Assembly (NCBI RefSeq): GCF_001581925.1
Contig: NZ_LQZA01000003.1
Span: 124,001 to 188,000, forward strand
From: Ferrovum sp. PN-J185
GTDB lineage: Bacteria > Pseudomonadota > Gammaproteobacteria > Burkholderiales > Ferrovaceae
Length of the DNA stretch: 64,000 nt
Direction of reading: 5' to 3'
A program made the position numbers and the translations under genes. Positions 30,338 through 40,114 of the stretch are shown piece after piece (the stretch's first letter is position 1; every line of letters starts with the position of its first letter). The notes under the pieces were generated by a model that saw only the letters and a list, made by a program, of their open reading frames with translations, was not told the DNA's origin and searched no databases.

Positions 30338-30592
30338 TTAGTTATCTGTAAGACTAATACCTTGTTTTTCCATTGCCGCGTCAACTTCCTTGGCAATATC
30401 TCCCACTGTTTTGATAGGCACAGGTTCACCGCTCATCTTAAGCTTAAACCGGTCTTCCAACATAAACATAAATTCAACAGTGGCTAGTGAATCAACGCCA
30501 AGCTCATCTAGTTGAGAGTCGGGTTGGACTTGCTCTGGAGTTAAACCAAACTCTTCAACAAGCATTTTTTGTATAACAGGTAATGAACTCAT
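30338..30592 (-). CDS. Acyl carrier protein
   Basis: An 84-residue acidic ACP. The phosphopantetheine site is Ser35 in LGVDSLATVE. The helix II sequence (DSLATVEFMFMLEDRF) diverges from the housekeeping AcpP pattern DSLDTVELVMALEEEF, which supports a dedicated partner for the adjacent ketosynthase. It lies 6 nt before the ketosynthase and 12 nt after the hydrolase. Confidence 0.88.
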   Translation of the reverse strand: MSSLPVIQKMLVEEFGLTPEQVQPDSQLDELGVDSLATVEFMFMLEDRFKLKMSGEPVPIKTVGDIAKEVDAAMEKQGISLTDN

Positions 30593-30604
30593 GAATACTC
30601 TTTT

Positions 30605-31438
30605 CTAGCTAACTAGTAACAAATTAGTTTTATTCTGCACATTTTCTGGCAGTGACTGACCTTGAATAAAGCTAAGCGTCTCTTGAGCTACTCGCTCCTT
30701 CTCAAAATCCATAGTTATAATATGATAACAGTTATTTAGTAGTACTTTCTTAATGACTGTGGAAGAAATGCTTTTTTCAATCTGTTCTGCATTCTTTGGA
30801 CTAGCCAAGTCATCTTCAATAGCATGTATTATAAGGGTCGGAGCAGAAATTTTGTGCAGTTTCCCACGCACACTGCGCATTAATCTCTCAGACTCCACAA
30901 CGCCTGTTAAGGGAGAGGCAGATGAACCAATGGCTGATGATCCTTTTTTTTCCATTTGATGCGCTACCCATTGACGAATCCTTTCATCTTTAAGACCGTA
31001 GGGTGGGCGCTCAGTAAGTGACCAAAAGTAACGAATTGGCGTGTAATAACCAATAAATTTAAACCATCTCAGCCAAGTCACATTCCAACCATCGTAACGT
31101 AGTGGTGCTGAATATAAAATCAATGAGTGAATATCAGGACTTCTCTTAGCAGCAAGCTCAAGACATAAGTCAGCGCCTATACACAAGCCTGCCACACTCA
31201 CCTCATCATACTCACGTTTTAAGGCATCAAAACGTGCTTCAACCTGTTCTAACCAATGCGGCCAATTGGTTGTATTATTGGCTTCCGGATTATCAAAAAC
31301 TGAATAACCTTGGATATTTGGAATGCAAACACTATATCCACCTTGAACATTCAGTTTTCGCCCAATATATTGTAATTGCTGAGGGGTTCCATACAAGCCA
31401 TGCAGCAGTAATACCGCTGATGACTTCTTTCCCTTCAT
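30605..31438 (-). CDS. Alpha/beta hydrolase with Cys nucleophile elbow
   Basis: A 277-residue alpha/beta hydrolase with VLLLHGLYGTPQQ (oxyanion-hole region) at 9-21, the elbow AGLCIG with Cys86 in place of the usual Ser, an acid in HAIEDD and the His in NCYHIITMD. A Cys nucleophile occurs in dienelactone hydrolases and some thioesterase-like members. First gene of a three-gene set with an ACP and ketosynthase, so a thioesterase or acyltransferase role on ACP-bound chains is plausible but unproven. The only AGGAG is about 17 bases from the ATG. Confidence 0.75.
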   Translation of the reverse strand: MKGKKSSAVLLLHGLYGTPQQLQYIGRKLNVQGGYSVCIPNIQGYSVFDNPEANNTTNWPHWLEQVEARFDALKREYDEVSVAGLCIGADLCLELAAKRSPDIHSLILYSAPLRYDGWNVTWLRWFKFIGYYTPIRYFWSLTERPPYGLKDERIRQWVAHQMEKKGSSAIGSSASPLTGVVESERLMRSVRGKLHKISAPTLIIHAIEDDLASPKNAEQIEKSISSTVIKKVLLNNCYHIITMDFEKERVAQETLSFIQGQSLPENVQNKTNLLLVS

Positions 31439-31518
31439 ATATATCGTATTAATAATCCACTCCTACCTGAACCACTAAATAACAAATAAGCCAATTGTAA
31501 CATTTTGTAAAGAAAACA

Positions 31519-32610
31519 TTAAACATTAAATCTGAAATGCATAACATCGCCGTCACGTACTCGGTATTCTTTACCTTCTAAACGCATTTTTCCGGCTTCT
31601 TTAGCTCCAGACTCTCCTTTACAAGCAATAAAGTCTTCAAAACCAATCACTTCAGCCCGTATAAAGCCACGCTCAAAGTCATTATGTATCACCCCAGCAG
31701 CCTGTGGTGCGGTAGACCCTCTGCGAATAGTCCAGGCTCGTACTTCTTTGACACCAGCAGTAAAGTAAGTTTCCAATCCTAGAAGTTTATATACGCCACG
31801 AATTAAACGATCTAGTCCTGGCTCTTCTAACCCCATATCTGAAAGAAAGAGCAATTTGTCTTCATCGCTGAGATCAGAGAGTTGCGCTTCTATTGCAGCA
31901 CAAATAGATATTACAGGTGCCTGTTCTTGCTCAGCAAACGCTTTTACTTTGTCTAATAAGGGATTATTCTCAAAACCACCTTCAGCAACGTTAGCTACAT
32001 ATAGGGTGGGTTTGGCTGTAATTAAACACAAAGGTTTAATGAGAACCTTTTCTTCTTCATCAAAACCCATTGCTCTAACAGGCATACCTTGGTTTAGTTT
32101 ACCTTGAATTGTTTCAAGAATTGCCAATAACTTGACTGCCTCTTTATCCCCTGCACGGGCAGTTTTTTGGGCACGTTGTACCGCTTTTTCTACAGTCGAT
32201 AAATCAGCTAAAGCAAGTTCAGTATTAATTGTTTCAATATCGCTAATAGGATCCACATTACCTGACACATGAATCACATTGGGATCCTCAAAACAACGCA
32301 CCACATGGGCTATGGCATCTGTTTCTCTTATATTAGCTAAAAACTGATTACCTAAACCTTCACCTTTTGAGGCCCCCGCCACTAACCCAGCGATATCTAC
32401 AAACTCCGTTACAGCGGGGAGAATTCTTTCTGGTGAGACTATTGCTGCTAATTGATTCAGACGTGGATCCGGGACTTCCACAACGCCAACGTTTGGCTCA
32501 ATAGTACAAAAAGGATAATTCTCTGCTGCAATTTGCGCTTTGGTTAACGCATTAAATAACGTTGATTTACCAACATTGGGTAATCCCACAATCCCGCACT
32601 GTAAACTCAT
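31519..32610 (-). CDS. ychF: Obg-like ribosome-binding ATPase YchF
   Basis: A 363-residue YchF, exact family length. G1 GLPNVGKS at 9-16, DIAGLV (G3) and a C-terminal TGS domain ending with [14 protein letters not shown]. It binds ATP in preference to GTP and associates with ribosomes and catalase regulation. Placed after pth, as in many proteobacteria. Confidence 0.96.
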   Translation of the reverse strand: MSLQCGIVGLPNVGKSTLFNALTKAQIAAENYPFCTIEPNVGVVEVPDPRLNQLAAIVSPERILPAVTEFVDIAGLVAGASKGEGLGNQFLANIRETDAIAHVVRCFEDPNVIHVSGNVDPISDIETINTELALADLSTVEKAVQRAQKTARAGDKEAVKLLAILETIQGKLNQGMPVRAMGFDEEEKVLIKPLCLITAKPTLYVANVAEGGFENNPLLDKVKAFAEQEQAPVISICAAIEAQLSDLSDEDKLLFLSDMGLEEPGLDRLIRGVYKLLGLETYFTAGVKEVRAWTIRRGSTAPQAAGVIHNDFERGFIRAEVIGFEDFIACKGESGAKEAGKMRLEGKEYRVRDGDVMHFRFNV

Positions 32611-32626
32611 AACTCATCCACCTAAA

Positions 32627-33184
32627 CTAACGATAAATTTGAGTGATCTTTGATCCCTCAAGACTTAAATCAAACATTAATCCCTTATTCGAAAAAATAA
32701 AACCAATAATAGGTTGATTTAATGTTTGCGTATCAATTTTGCCACCTGCACCAAGGGTCGCAAGAGCCACACTGCCATCTACACCAGCTTGCCAACCTGG
32801 ACTATTACGGAAGCGATCTAACACCGCCTGTTTCATAAATAAGATAACAGCACTATGTGTTTGCACTCCCATCTGAAAACCAAATGAGGCTGAGGCAATA
32901 CTGTAATACGCCACTGTCCGACCGCCAACAATTAATGCCCCCTCCCCGTAAGAGCCACCCAAACCGAGACCTGCTTTAATGATTTGCGGAAAAACCAAGT
33001 ACCCCACCGATTGTTTCATCAATTCATGACCCGCTGATGAATACTGGTAAAAATGTTGCTGTGTTTCCTTTACTTCGGCGTCAATTTCTTGTTTTGACTC
33101 AGCATGCGCCGACATCATCAATACCAGATATACACATAGAAACAATACCAATGAAGTCATCTTTTCAAGAGATCGAGTCATCAT
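32627..33184 (-). CDS. Secreted SYLF/YSC84-domain lipid-binding protein
   Basis: A 185-residue protein with a signal peptide (cleavage after AHA, about residue 28) and a SYLF domain: SVGYLVFPQIIKAGLGLGGSYGEG, SIASASFGFQMGVQ and an ending typical of the family. SYLF proteins bind phosphoinositides in eukaryotes; bacterial roles are unknown. Its start overlaps the pth stop by one base (TAATG), so the two are co-translated. A second ATG is the next codon. Confidence 0.82.
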   Translation of the reverse strand: MMTRSLEKMTSLVLFLCVYLVLMMSAHAESKQEIDAEVKETQQHFYQYSSAGHELMKQSVGYLVFPQIIKAGLGLGGSYGEGALIVGGRTVAYYSIASASFGFQMGVQTHSAVILFMKQAVLDRFRNSPGWQAGVDGSVALATLGAGGKIDTQTLNQPIIGFIFSNKGLMFDLSLEGSKITQIYR

Positions 33185-33759
33185 TACTTACCCCCTTTAG
33201 AATGAAGTAATTTCATTACCTGCTCTTTTGATCCGCTTAAAAACTCAGGGATCACTTGTTGGGCTTTATTTAACGCTTCGTCTATCTGTTCAGATTCAAT
33301 TTTTGTTGCTCGATTAAGAACATAGTCAGCCACCTTATGACGCTCACCAGGATGCCCAATACCAACACGAAGGCGCCAATACTCAGGTTTTGATAAAGCG
33401 CGAGTTATGTCCTTCAAGCCATTGTGGCCGGCACTGCCTCCACCAAACTTAAATTTCACTTCACCCGCTGACAAATCAAGCTCATCATGAACTACTAATA
33501 CGTCTGAAGGATCAATACGATAAAACTGCGTAAATAAAGACACGGCTCTACCGCTAGCATTCATAAAAGTATATGGTTTTAATAACCATATGTCTTGTTG
33601 ATTAATACGTACGGTTGAAACTTGAGATTGGAAACGTGATTCATTAGACCACGTCCCTTGATATTCTTGATTGAGGCGATCAACAAACCAGAAGCCTGCA
33701 TTGTGGCGCGTGGCCTCATATTCCTTACCAGGATTTCCTAGACCCACTATCAAACGCAC
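33184..33759 (-). CDS. pth: Peptidyl-tRNA hydrolase
   Basis: A 191-residue Pth. Starting at GTG 33759 the protein begins MRLIVGLGNPGKEYEATRHNAGF, matching the family, with GGAG six bases upstream. A GTG four codons earlier would place that SD inside the gene. The catalytic His is in TRHNAG, with KPYTFMN, HDELD and GGSAGHNGL also present. It releases peptides from stalled peptidyl-tRNA. Confidence 0.95.
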   Translation of the reverse strand: MRLIVGLGNPGKEYEATRHNAGFWFVDRLNQEYQGTWSNESRFQSQVSTVRINQQDIWLLKPYTFMNASGRAVSLFTQFYRIDPSDVLVVHDELDLSAGEVKFKFGGGSAGHNGLKDITRALSKPEYWRLRVGIGHPGERHKVADYVLNRATKIESEQIDEALNKAQQVIPEFLSGSKEQVMKLLHSKGGK

Positions 33760-33787
33760 AGTCGACTCCACGAGACACGACTAAAAT

Positions 33788-33819
33788 AATGGGCAAAGAA
33801 ATAACGGTCTTTGCCCATT
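33788..33819 (-). terminator. Intrinsic terminator or attenuator between rplY and pth
   Basis: The arms AATGGGCAAAGA and its exact complement (12 bp) enclose an 8-base loop just after the rplY stop codon. On the transcribed strand the stem is followed by ATTTTAG, a short T-run. It probably reduces read-through into pth rather than stopping it fully, since pth has little room for its own promoter. Confidence 0.6.
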
Positions 33820-33833
33820 GGTTTACTTAGCAA

Positions 33834-34484
33834 TTACTTTTCAGTATTGGGTGCTTTTTGGTTTGCTGCAGGCACATCAGCAGCAGATACCACTGGTGCG
33901 CTGTCGTCTTCCGCTTTAGCAGCACGTGGCAGTACAGCTGATACCACGGCAGGGTTTTCACCTTTAACAACGGCTACAAACTCAATACCATTTGGCGCTT
34001 TCACATCAGCCAAATGGAGAGAATGGCCAACAGTTAACTCTTTCAAATCAACTTCAATAAATTCAGGCAAGTCTTTTGGTAAGCACAAGACGTCCACTTC
34101 ATTGAAAATATGACTGATAATTGCACCTGACAATTTTACTGCAGGTGAAATGTCACCATTAACAAAGTGTAAAGGCACTTTCATATGAATTTTTTCATTG
34201 GCGCTAACACGCTGAAAATCCACATGTAACACGATAGGTTTGAACGGGTGCATTTGTACATCACGCAATAATGCCTGTTCTGTTTTATTATCCATTTTCA
34301 TAGTGAGAATGGATGAATGGAATGCTTCCTGACGTAATTTATGAAAGATCTCGTTATGATCTAACTCGATAGCTAGAGCGTCTGCTCCTCCACCATATAC
34401 GATGCCAGGTACACGTCCCTGACGGCGCAGGCGGCGGCTCGCTCCAGTGCCCTGTACGCTTCTTTGGGTTACTTTAATTTCCAT
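33834..34484 (-). CDS. rplY: 50S ribosomal protein L25/general stress protein Ctc
   Basis: A 216-residue long-form L25. The N-terminal 5S-rRNA-binding domain begins with a GTGASRRLRRQGRVPGIVYGG stretch, and a C-terminal TL5/Ctc domain follows (about 95-190). The tail is Ala/Pro-rich. It lies 64 nt after prs, the usual arrangement. Confidence 0.95.
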   Translation of the reverse strand: MEIKVTQRSVQGTGASRRLRRQGRVPGIVYGGGADALAIELDHNEIFHKLRQEAFHSSILTMKMDNKTEQALLRDVQMHPFKPIVLHVDFQRVSANEKIHMKVPLHFVNGDISPAVKLSGAIISHIFNEVDVLCLPKDLPEFIEVDLKELTVGHSLHLADVKAPNGIEFVAVVKGENPAVVSAVLPRAAKAEDDSAPVVSAADVPAANQKAPNTEK

Positions 34485-34548
34485 GATAATTTCCTTTGAT
34501 TACAATTTATAAAACCTCACTATCCGCGACCAGATAATAAGGGTACAA

Positions 34549-35499
34549 CTACTCCATAAACAATGAACTGACAGAGTCCTCATCACTAATTCGACGGATA
34601 GTCTCTGCCATTATCTCTGCAATACCTAACTGACGAATTTTTGTACATCCTGCAGATAACTCAGACAAAGGGATGGTATCTGTTACAACTAATTCATCTA
34701 AAGCAGAGTCTTTAATTCTATTTGGTGCATTACCTGACAACACTGGATGGGTAATATAAGCCAGTACTTTGTTAGCACCATGGGCTTTTAAAGCAGCCGC
34801 TGCTTCACATAATGTGTTTGCAGTATCCACCATATCATCCATAATCAAACAGGTTTTACCTGCCACATCACCAATTACATTCATTACCTGAGCCACGTTA
34901 GGCTTAGGACGACGTTTATCAATAATAACTAAATCTGCTTCTAGTCTTTTAGCTACTGCACGCGCTCTAACCACCCCTCCCACATCAGGAGAAACGACAG
35001 TCAAGTTAGGGTATGCTGCACGCCAAATATCTCCCAAGAAGACTGGGGTGGAATACACATTATCAACAGGTATATCAAAAAAACCTTGTATTTGATCGGA
35101 GTGTAAATCCATTGTAAGCAATCTATCGACGCCCACACCTTGCAACATATTTGCTACCACTTTCGCCGAAATAGCAACCCGCGCTGAGCGAGGACGACGA
35201 TCTTGTCTGGCATAACCGAAATAGGGAATAGCTGCAGTAATTCTGGCTGCTGAGGCACGACGCAAAGCGTCAGTCATCACCATGATTTCCATCAAGTGAT
35301 CATTGGTCGGGGCACAAGTTGACTGGAGAATAAAACAGTCCTTACCACGGACATTCTCAAGAATCTCCACCATCACTTCACCATCACTAAAACGACCAAC
35401 GGTAGCTCTACCAACTGAAATAGTTAGGTGATTAGCAACCTCACTGGCAAGCTTTGGATTGGCTGTTCCAGTAAAAACCATTAAATTAGCGGATGACAT
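34549..35499 (-). CDS. prs: Ribose-phosphate pyrophosphokinase (PRPP synthetase)
   Basis: A 316-residue class I PRPP synthetase, standard length. The flexible-loop/ATP motif [10 protein letters not shown], the ribose-phosphate [13 protein letters not shown] stretch and the PRPP loop [13 protein letters not shown] are intact. It supplies PRPP for purine, pyrimidine (PyrE, also in the window), His, Trp and NAD synthesis. Confidence 0.97.
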   Translation of the reverse strand: MSSANLMVFTGTANPKLASEVANHLTISVGRATVGRFSDGEVMVEILENVRGKDCFILQSTCAPTNDHLMEIMVMTDALRRASAARITAAIPYFGYARQDRRPRSARVAISAKVVANMLQGVGVDRLLTMDLHSDQIQGFFDIPVDNVYSTPVFLGDIWRAAYPNLTVVSPDVGGVVRARAVAKRLEADLVIIDKRRPKPNVAQVMNVIGDVAGKTCLIMDDMVDTANTLCEAAAALKAHGANKVLAYITHPVLSGNAPNRIKDSALDELVVTDTIPLSELSAGCTKIRQLGIAEIMAETIRRISDEDSVSSLFME

Positions 35500-35543
35500 G
35501 GAACTCTCAACAACCTCTAACTGTTTGAATGTTTAAATAAAAA

Positions 35544-35618
35544 TGGCAGGGGAGGTAGGGATCGAACCTACGAATGCCGGAATCAAAATCCGGTGCCTTA
35601 CCACTTGGCGACTCCCCT
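35544..35618 (-). tRNA. tRNA-Gln (anticodon UUG)
   Basis: The reverse strand folds as a standard cloverleaf: acceptor AGGGGAG with CTCCCCT, D arm GCCAAGTGGTAAGGC, anticodon stem CCGGA/TCCGG with anticodon TTG, T arm GTAGG-TTCGATC-CCTAC, discriminator G and encoded CCA. It lies five bases after the ispE stop and before prs, a conserved betaproteobacterial order. The intact gatCAB genes raise the possibility that it is charged by the Glu-to-Gln route. Confidence 0.96.
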
Positions 35619-35623
35619 GCTGT

Positions 35624-36460
35624 TTATAACCACTCTCGCAATGGATGATAATCCATACTACGAGCTATAAAACCTGTGTAATGTTTAGGCTTAGTAGTCC
35701 AGGCTTGATAAGCTGCTTGTTCGCTATCAAAAGCCACAAAACAAGAGGTTCCTGAGCCAGACATCTGGGCTTCCCCCCATTTTGATAACCACTCCAATAA
35801 CTGCCCAACTTCAGGAATACGTCTTATTACCACTGGCCGCAAATCATTGCGACCAACTATTCCTGAAAAGTCTGACATTTTGACGGGTTGTGCATCTCTT
35901 GTCAATTGTGGATCGCGAAAGACTTCGGCGGTACTCACCCCCATTCCGGGGTTAAGCACCAAAAACCAACGGGGAGTAACATGAAAAGGATGAAGAATCT
36001 CTCCAATCCCCTCCATAAAAGAGCTCTCCCCTCTAATAAAAAAAGGCACATCCGCCCCTAAAGTGAGCCCAACTTCCTCCAACTTCCGTCTACTTGCCTT
36101 TAAATCCCAAATTTTATTTAAGCCTATTAAAACTGTTGCAGCATCCGAACTGCCGCCACCTAAGCCGGCCCCCATCGGGATTCTTTTTTTATAAGAGATC
36201 TCTACCCCCGCTGCCACAGAAGCTTGTTGTTGCAATAGTCGAGCTGCTTTTATAACCAGGTCATGCTCTTCATTAACAGAATACTCACCCACTCGCTTAA
36301 TCTGACCATCTTGCCTTAGAGTAAGAGAAATTTCATCATTAAAATCAAGATAGGTCATAAGAGACTGCAAAAGATGATAGCCGTCCTCTCTCTGACCTAA
36401 AACATGTAAAAACAAATTAATCTTAGCCGGGGCTGGTAAGCTCAGTGTGGGGGTATACAT
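35624..36460 (-). CDS. ispE: 4-diphosphocytidyl-2-C-methyl-D-erythritol kinase
   Basis: A 278-residue GHMP kinase of the non-mevalonate isoprenoid pathway. From ATG 36460 it starts MYTPTLSLPAPAKINLFLHV, the family N-terminus, one base after the lolB stop. Upstream in-frame codons lie within lolB. The ATP motif is IPMGAGLGGGSSDAA and the C-terminal motif MSGSGTSCF. The catalytic Lys/Asp context AKINLFLHVLG...DGYH is present. Confidence 0.94.
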   Translation of the reverse strand: MYTPTLSLPAPAKINLFLHVLGQREDGYHLLQSLMTYLDFNDEISLTLRQDGQIKRVGEYSVNEEHDLVIKAARLLQQQASVAAGVEISYKKRIPMGAGLGGGSSDAATVLIGLNKIWDLKASRRKLEEVGLTLGADVPFFIRGESSFMEGIGEILHPFHVTPRWFLVLNPGMGVSTAEVFRDPQLTRDAQPVKMSDFSGIVGRNDLRPVVIRRIPEVGQLLEWLSKWGEAQMSGSGTSCFVAFDSEQAAYQAWTTKPKHYTGFIARSMDYHPLREWL

Positions 36461-36461
36461 A

Positions 36462-37052
36462 TTAACGTCTAACAATATGCCAGCGATCAACAATAATGCG
36501 AATTTTAATCCCGCCTTGCGTGAGACTAATACGTTTAGGTAGCCATTGGCCGTTAATATTCTGCCATTGACCATAAGAAACAAGCCAATCATCCTGCTTT
36601 ACTGTCAACACTCTCCCCTCTTTATCATGAGTGATCTCACCTGCAGTGTCAGGCCAAGTTAACCCCAGTATCCACCAAGGCATGCCATCCAAAGGAAGGG
36701 GGTAGCCTAGCATCTGGTTGGTAACTTCTTCCACATTACTAGCACTCACTACCCTGTCACTTGATAAGCTTAATTGAGTTTGATCAGGGCGATGCGTTAA
36801 CTCAGCAATAGTAGTCCCCAAGGGCGACAACAACACCACTTGTTGTTGAACAAAATCTCCTCGCCACTCAATAGAGCCGCTGTCGCTATGGTCATTGTCT
36901 GCTACGACCAAGCGTCCCATAAAAGAGACCTGATGAATGGCGCCGATTCCATCCACCTGGTCTTGTGCTACTTCAAATGCATTATGGGTAGCACAACCCG
37001 CAAGGATCAATACTACCCATATAATGAGATAATTCTGTCTAAACAACATCAA
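36462..37052 (-). CDS. lolB: Outer-membrane lipoprotein receptor LolB
   Basis: A 196-residue lipoprotein with lipobox ILAGC (Cys about residue 20) and a LolB beta-barrel half-fold: GRLVV, GDFVQQQVVLLSPLGTTIAEL and DGMPWWILG. It receives lipoproteins from LolA at the outer membrane. Sequence is diverged but position (TPR-lolB-ispE-tRNA-prs) is the standard betaproteobacterial one. Confidence 0.87.
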   Translation of the reverse strand: MMLFRQNYLIIWVVLILAGCATHNAFEVAQDQVDGIGAIHQVSFMGRLVVADNDHSDSGSIEWRGDFVQQQVVLLSPLGTTIAELTHRPDQTQLSLSSDRVVSASNVEEVTNQMLGYPLPLDGMPWWILGLTWPDTAGEITHDKEGRVLTVKQDDWLVSYGQWQNINGQWLPKRISLTQGGIKIRIIVDRWHIVRR

Positions 37053-37058
37053 TCGCGT

Positions 37059-38729
37059 CTACTTTATGAAACGATGCATGGTGTCTTTTAAAGCAGCATT
37101 ATCAGGATGTAAACTCAAACTTTTTTGCCATACTTGTTTAGCTTCATCTTGGCTGTCAGATTTCCATAAAACCTCACCCAAATGAGCCGCTATTTCAGGA
37201 TCTTCTTGCAACGCATAAGCTTTCTTAAGTGCATGAAGAGCCTCAGCATTATTACCCAAACGGTAATTCACCCATCCCAAACTATCTAAAATAAATGGAT
37301 CATCAGGAGTAATCGTTAACGCTTTTTCAATCAAGCGCTTTGCTTCATCAAGCTTCAGCCCACGTTCAGTCATGCTGTAACCCAATGCATTATATGCTTG
37401 CGCATAATTAGGACGTATGGCAATAACGCGTTTTAGATTGTCTTCCACCACATCAAAACGATTTAATCGATCAGCCAAAATCGCTTGCTCGTAGAGCATA
37501 TTGACGTTTTCAGGTTGGTGTTTTAAAGCATGACCCAAGAGATTATAAGCACCTTGAATATCGCCTGCATCACGGCGCATTTCCTCTTCACTGTACATTA
37601 ACTGCTCAGCTTCTTGATCATCTTGAGGACGAAGACGATGGAGTATATCTAAACCAGAAGGTAAGTCTTTTTGTTTGGCAGTAATGATAGCCATTCTGAC
37701 TTGGCTATTGAAATATTGATCACCTTCCTTAACTTGTGCATATTGATCAAGCGCTAATTGCCAGTGCTTTTGATCTTCCTCAGCGCCACCTAGGTAATAA
37801 TGAATCATACTAGGGTCAGAGGCACCCTGGCTCAGTAAATCATTGAGTTGATTCATTGCTGAACCATAGTCTTTTAGCTGTAAGGTAAGTAAAGCTACTG
37901 CAAGCTTAATATCTGCGTTACGTGGATTTTTTTGAACCAAGTAAGAAAACTGGTCTCGCGCCTGCTTGAATTGCTTTTGATTCACTAATTCACGAGCGTA
38001 ACTTAGCCTAACTGTCTGAGCGTTAGGATACTGATTAAGATACTGTTGATAAAAGTCCAGTGCGTCTTGAGGACGTGTATGCCCCAAAATCTGTCCTTTC
38101 AGCATGGCTGCTTTCTCAGAGTCACCTTTAATATCAAGTAAATGATTAACCGCTGCTAAGGCATCATCAGTTTGACCTGCTTGAAAAGCCGTAATAGCCA
38201 ACAAATACTGCGCTGCTGGGCTTTGATCATAGTCTTCAGTAATGTTTTGTACTAACTTATAGGATTGATTGGCATCATGCATTTGTACAATTGGCGGAGT
38301 GAGGCGATCGAACATCTCATCAACCCCGTTGGTATTGGTTGCCAACCAATCTTTAATGGTCTTAGCCAAATCTTCTTGGGCCACATTAGTGAACAGTAAT
38401 GCAGATAAAATTTGATGTGCTTCAGCAGCGTTAGGCTCTTCTGTTAACCATAAATCCAAGGCGGTTAACGCAGCGGGATAGTGTTTAGCATAAAGAGCCA
38501 TTTCAGTGGCGCGTTGGGCAATGCGCGGATCCTTTGTATCTTGAGCCAGTTCAGTCATCTCACCTATAGCAATATCAAATTGCCCTTGCTGAGCGGCAAT
38601 TTCCCCTAAAAAGAACTCAAACATTCTTTTCGAAGTCAGTTCATTATTGGGGACATCAAGAGCAAACACAGGTGTGGCGAAACCAGTTAAAGCAAGTGTG
38701 GCTAATAAGCCTTTTTTCCAAAAACGCAT
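37059..38729 (-). CDS. Periplasmic tetratricopeptide-repeat protein
   Basis: A 556-residue protein with a Sec signal peptide (cleavage after VFA, about residue 23) and TPR repeats across the whole mature chain; clearest near the end, for example YAQAYNALGYSMTERG and DPFILDSLGWVNYRLGNNAEALHALKKAY. Acts as a protein-interaction scaffold; partners unknown. The conserved position before lolB suggests envelope biogenesis. Short gap (6 nt) to lolB implies co-expression. Confidence 0.85.
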   Translation of the reverse strand: MRFWKKGLLATLALTGFATPVFALDVPNNELTSKRMFEFFLGEIAAQQGQFDIAIGEMTELAQDTKDPRIAQRATEMALYAKHYPAALTALDLWLTEEPNAAEAHQILSALLFTNVAQEDLAKTIKDWLATNTNGVDEMFDRLTPPIVQMHDANQSYKLVQNITEDYDQSPAAQYLLAITAFQAGQTDDALAAVNHLLDIKGDSEKAAMLKGQILGHTRPQDALDFYQQYLNQYPNAQTVRLSYARELVNQKQFKQARDQFSYLVQKNPRNADIKLAVALLTLQLKDYGSAMNQLNDLLSQGASDPSMIHYYLGGAEEDQKHWQLALDQYAQVKEGDQYFNSQVRMAIITAKQKDLPSGLDILHRLRPQDDQEAEQLMYSEEEMRRDAGDIQGAYNLLGHALKHQPENVNMLYEQAILADRLNRFDVVEDNLKRVIAIRPNYAQAYNALGYSMTERGLKLDEAKRLIEKALTITPDDPFILDSLGWVNYRLGNNAEALHALKKAYALQEDPEIAAHLGEVLWKSDSQDEAKQVWQKSLSLHPDNAALKDTMHRFIK

Positions 38730-38745
38730 GTAATTAAACTCCCCG

Positions 38746-39009
<264 letters not shown>

Positions 39010-39510
39010 TTATTCGTTTCCTTTCTGCAACATTTCTATTTTTTTCTGCAGCGCAAGAATCACTGGAGGACTTACAAACTGACTCACATCCCCTTTTAAT
39101 AAAGCGATTTCTCTTACTATTGTTGATGAAACAAACATAAATTGATCAGATGGAGTTAAGAATAATGTTTCGACATCAGGATGGAGGCGACGGTTCATTC
39201 CTGCCATTTGAAATTCAAAATCAAAGTCTGACACTGCCCTTAAACCCCGTAAAATTACGTTAGCTTCATTCACTTTAAGAAAATCAGCAAGTAAACCAGA
39301 AAACCCTTCAACTCTTACATTATCAAGGTGACGCAAGCAATCACGGGCTAACTCAACGCGTTCATTCAATGTAAAAAGTGGCCGTTTATTACGACTGTCA
39401 GCAATCGCTACAATCACCTCGCCAAATAAATGAGATCCACGGCGAATTAAATCTTCATGGCCTAGAGTTAAGGGATCAAAAGTACCTGCATATACTGCCC
39501 TGGTTATCAT
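39010..39510 (-). CDS. coaD: Phosphopantetheine adenylyltransferase
   Basis: A 166-residue CoaD for the fourth step of CoA synthesis. [16 protein letters not shown] carries the TxGH motif and FVSSTIVRE the ISSTxxR motif. It overlaps rsmD by four bases. CoaE, the last enzyme of the pathway, is at 50 kb. Confidence 0.96.
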   Translation of the reverse strand: MITRAVYAGTFDPLTLGHEDLIRRGSHLFGEVIVAIADSRNKRPLFTLNERVELARDCLRHLDNVRVEGFSGLLADFLKVNEANVILRGLRAVSDFDFEFQMAGMNRRLHPDVETLFLTPSDQFMFVSSTIVREIALLKGDVSQFVSPPVILALQKKIEMLQKGNE

Positions 39511-40067
39511 GTAGTAATCCTATTTTCCTGCAATAACTGATATTGTACTTGACCTGCTTGAGCTTGTTTTATTACTTGCCACTGCTCATCAATAGCTAAT
39601 CCTTTAGGCGATTCACAGTAAATTATCCCCTGTGGCGCCAATTTTGCTTTAATTAAGCGTAAAAGACTAGCATAGTCAGTCTTCTTAAAGGGGGGATCCA
39701 AAAAAATAATATCGTACACCCCATTATGACTGTTTACCCACTGCCAGCTATCCTGAGCAAATACGGTAGCGTTATGAGCACTTAATTTTGTCGCATTGGC
39801 TCTTAATGCTTGAACCGAAATACGGTTTTCCTCAACAAAATCAACACACTGAGCCCCTCTTGATAGTGCCTCAAAGCCCAAAGCACCACTACCAGCAAAC
39901 AGATCTAAACATGTTTTATCCGTTAAGGTTTGCCCCAACCAATTAAATACGGTTTCACGAACACGGTTAGGGGTTGGCCTCAAATCATCAATGCCAGAGA
40001 ACTCAAGCCACCTACCGCGCCATTTACCCCCAATAATTTTAACTTTTCCCTTGTTTCCCTTTAGCAT
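39507..40067 (-). CDS. rsmD: 16S rRNA m2G966 methyltransferase RsmD
   Basis: A 186-residue methyltransferase with the RGR-type start [15 protein letters not shown] motif [18 protein letters not shown] and catalytic DPPF. I chose ATG 40067. A TTG at 40115 would add 16 basic residues and abut the divergent ftsY start codon. It methylates G966 of 16S rRNA. Divergent from ftsY across 47 nt. Confidence 0.9.
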   Translation of the reverse strand: MLKGNKGKVKIIGGKWRGRWLEFSGIDDLRPTPNRVRETVFNWLGQTLTDKTCLDLFAGSGALGFEALSRGAQCVDFVEENRISVQALRANATKLSAHNATVFAQDSWQWVNSHNGVYDIIFLDPPFKKTDYASLLRLIKAKLAPQGIIYCESPKGLAIDEQWQVIKQAQAGQVQYQLLQENRITT

Positions 40068-40114
40068 AGATCGGGTAAAATCTCTTTTTAGCCTAATAAA
40101 GCTCCTATTATCCA

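Noticed and set aside
36461-36592. N-terminal extension of IspE
   Set aside because: The extra 44 codons lie inside lolB in another frame; ATG 36460 gives the family N-terminus directly after the lolB stop.
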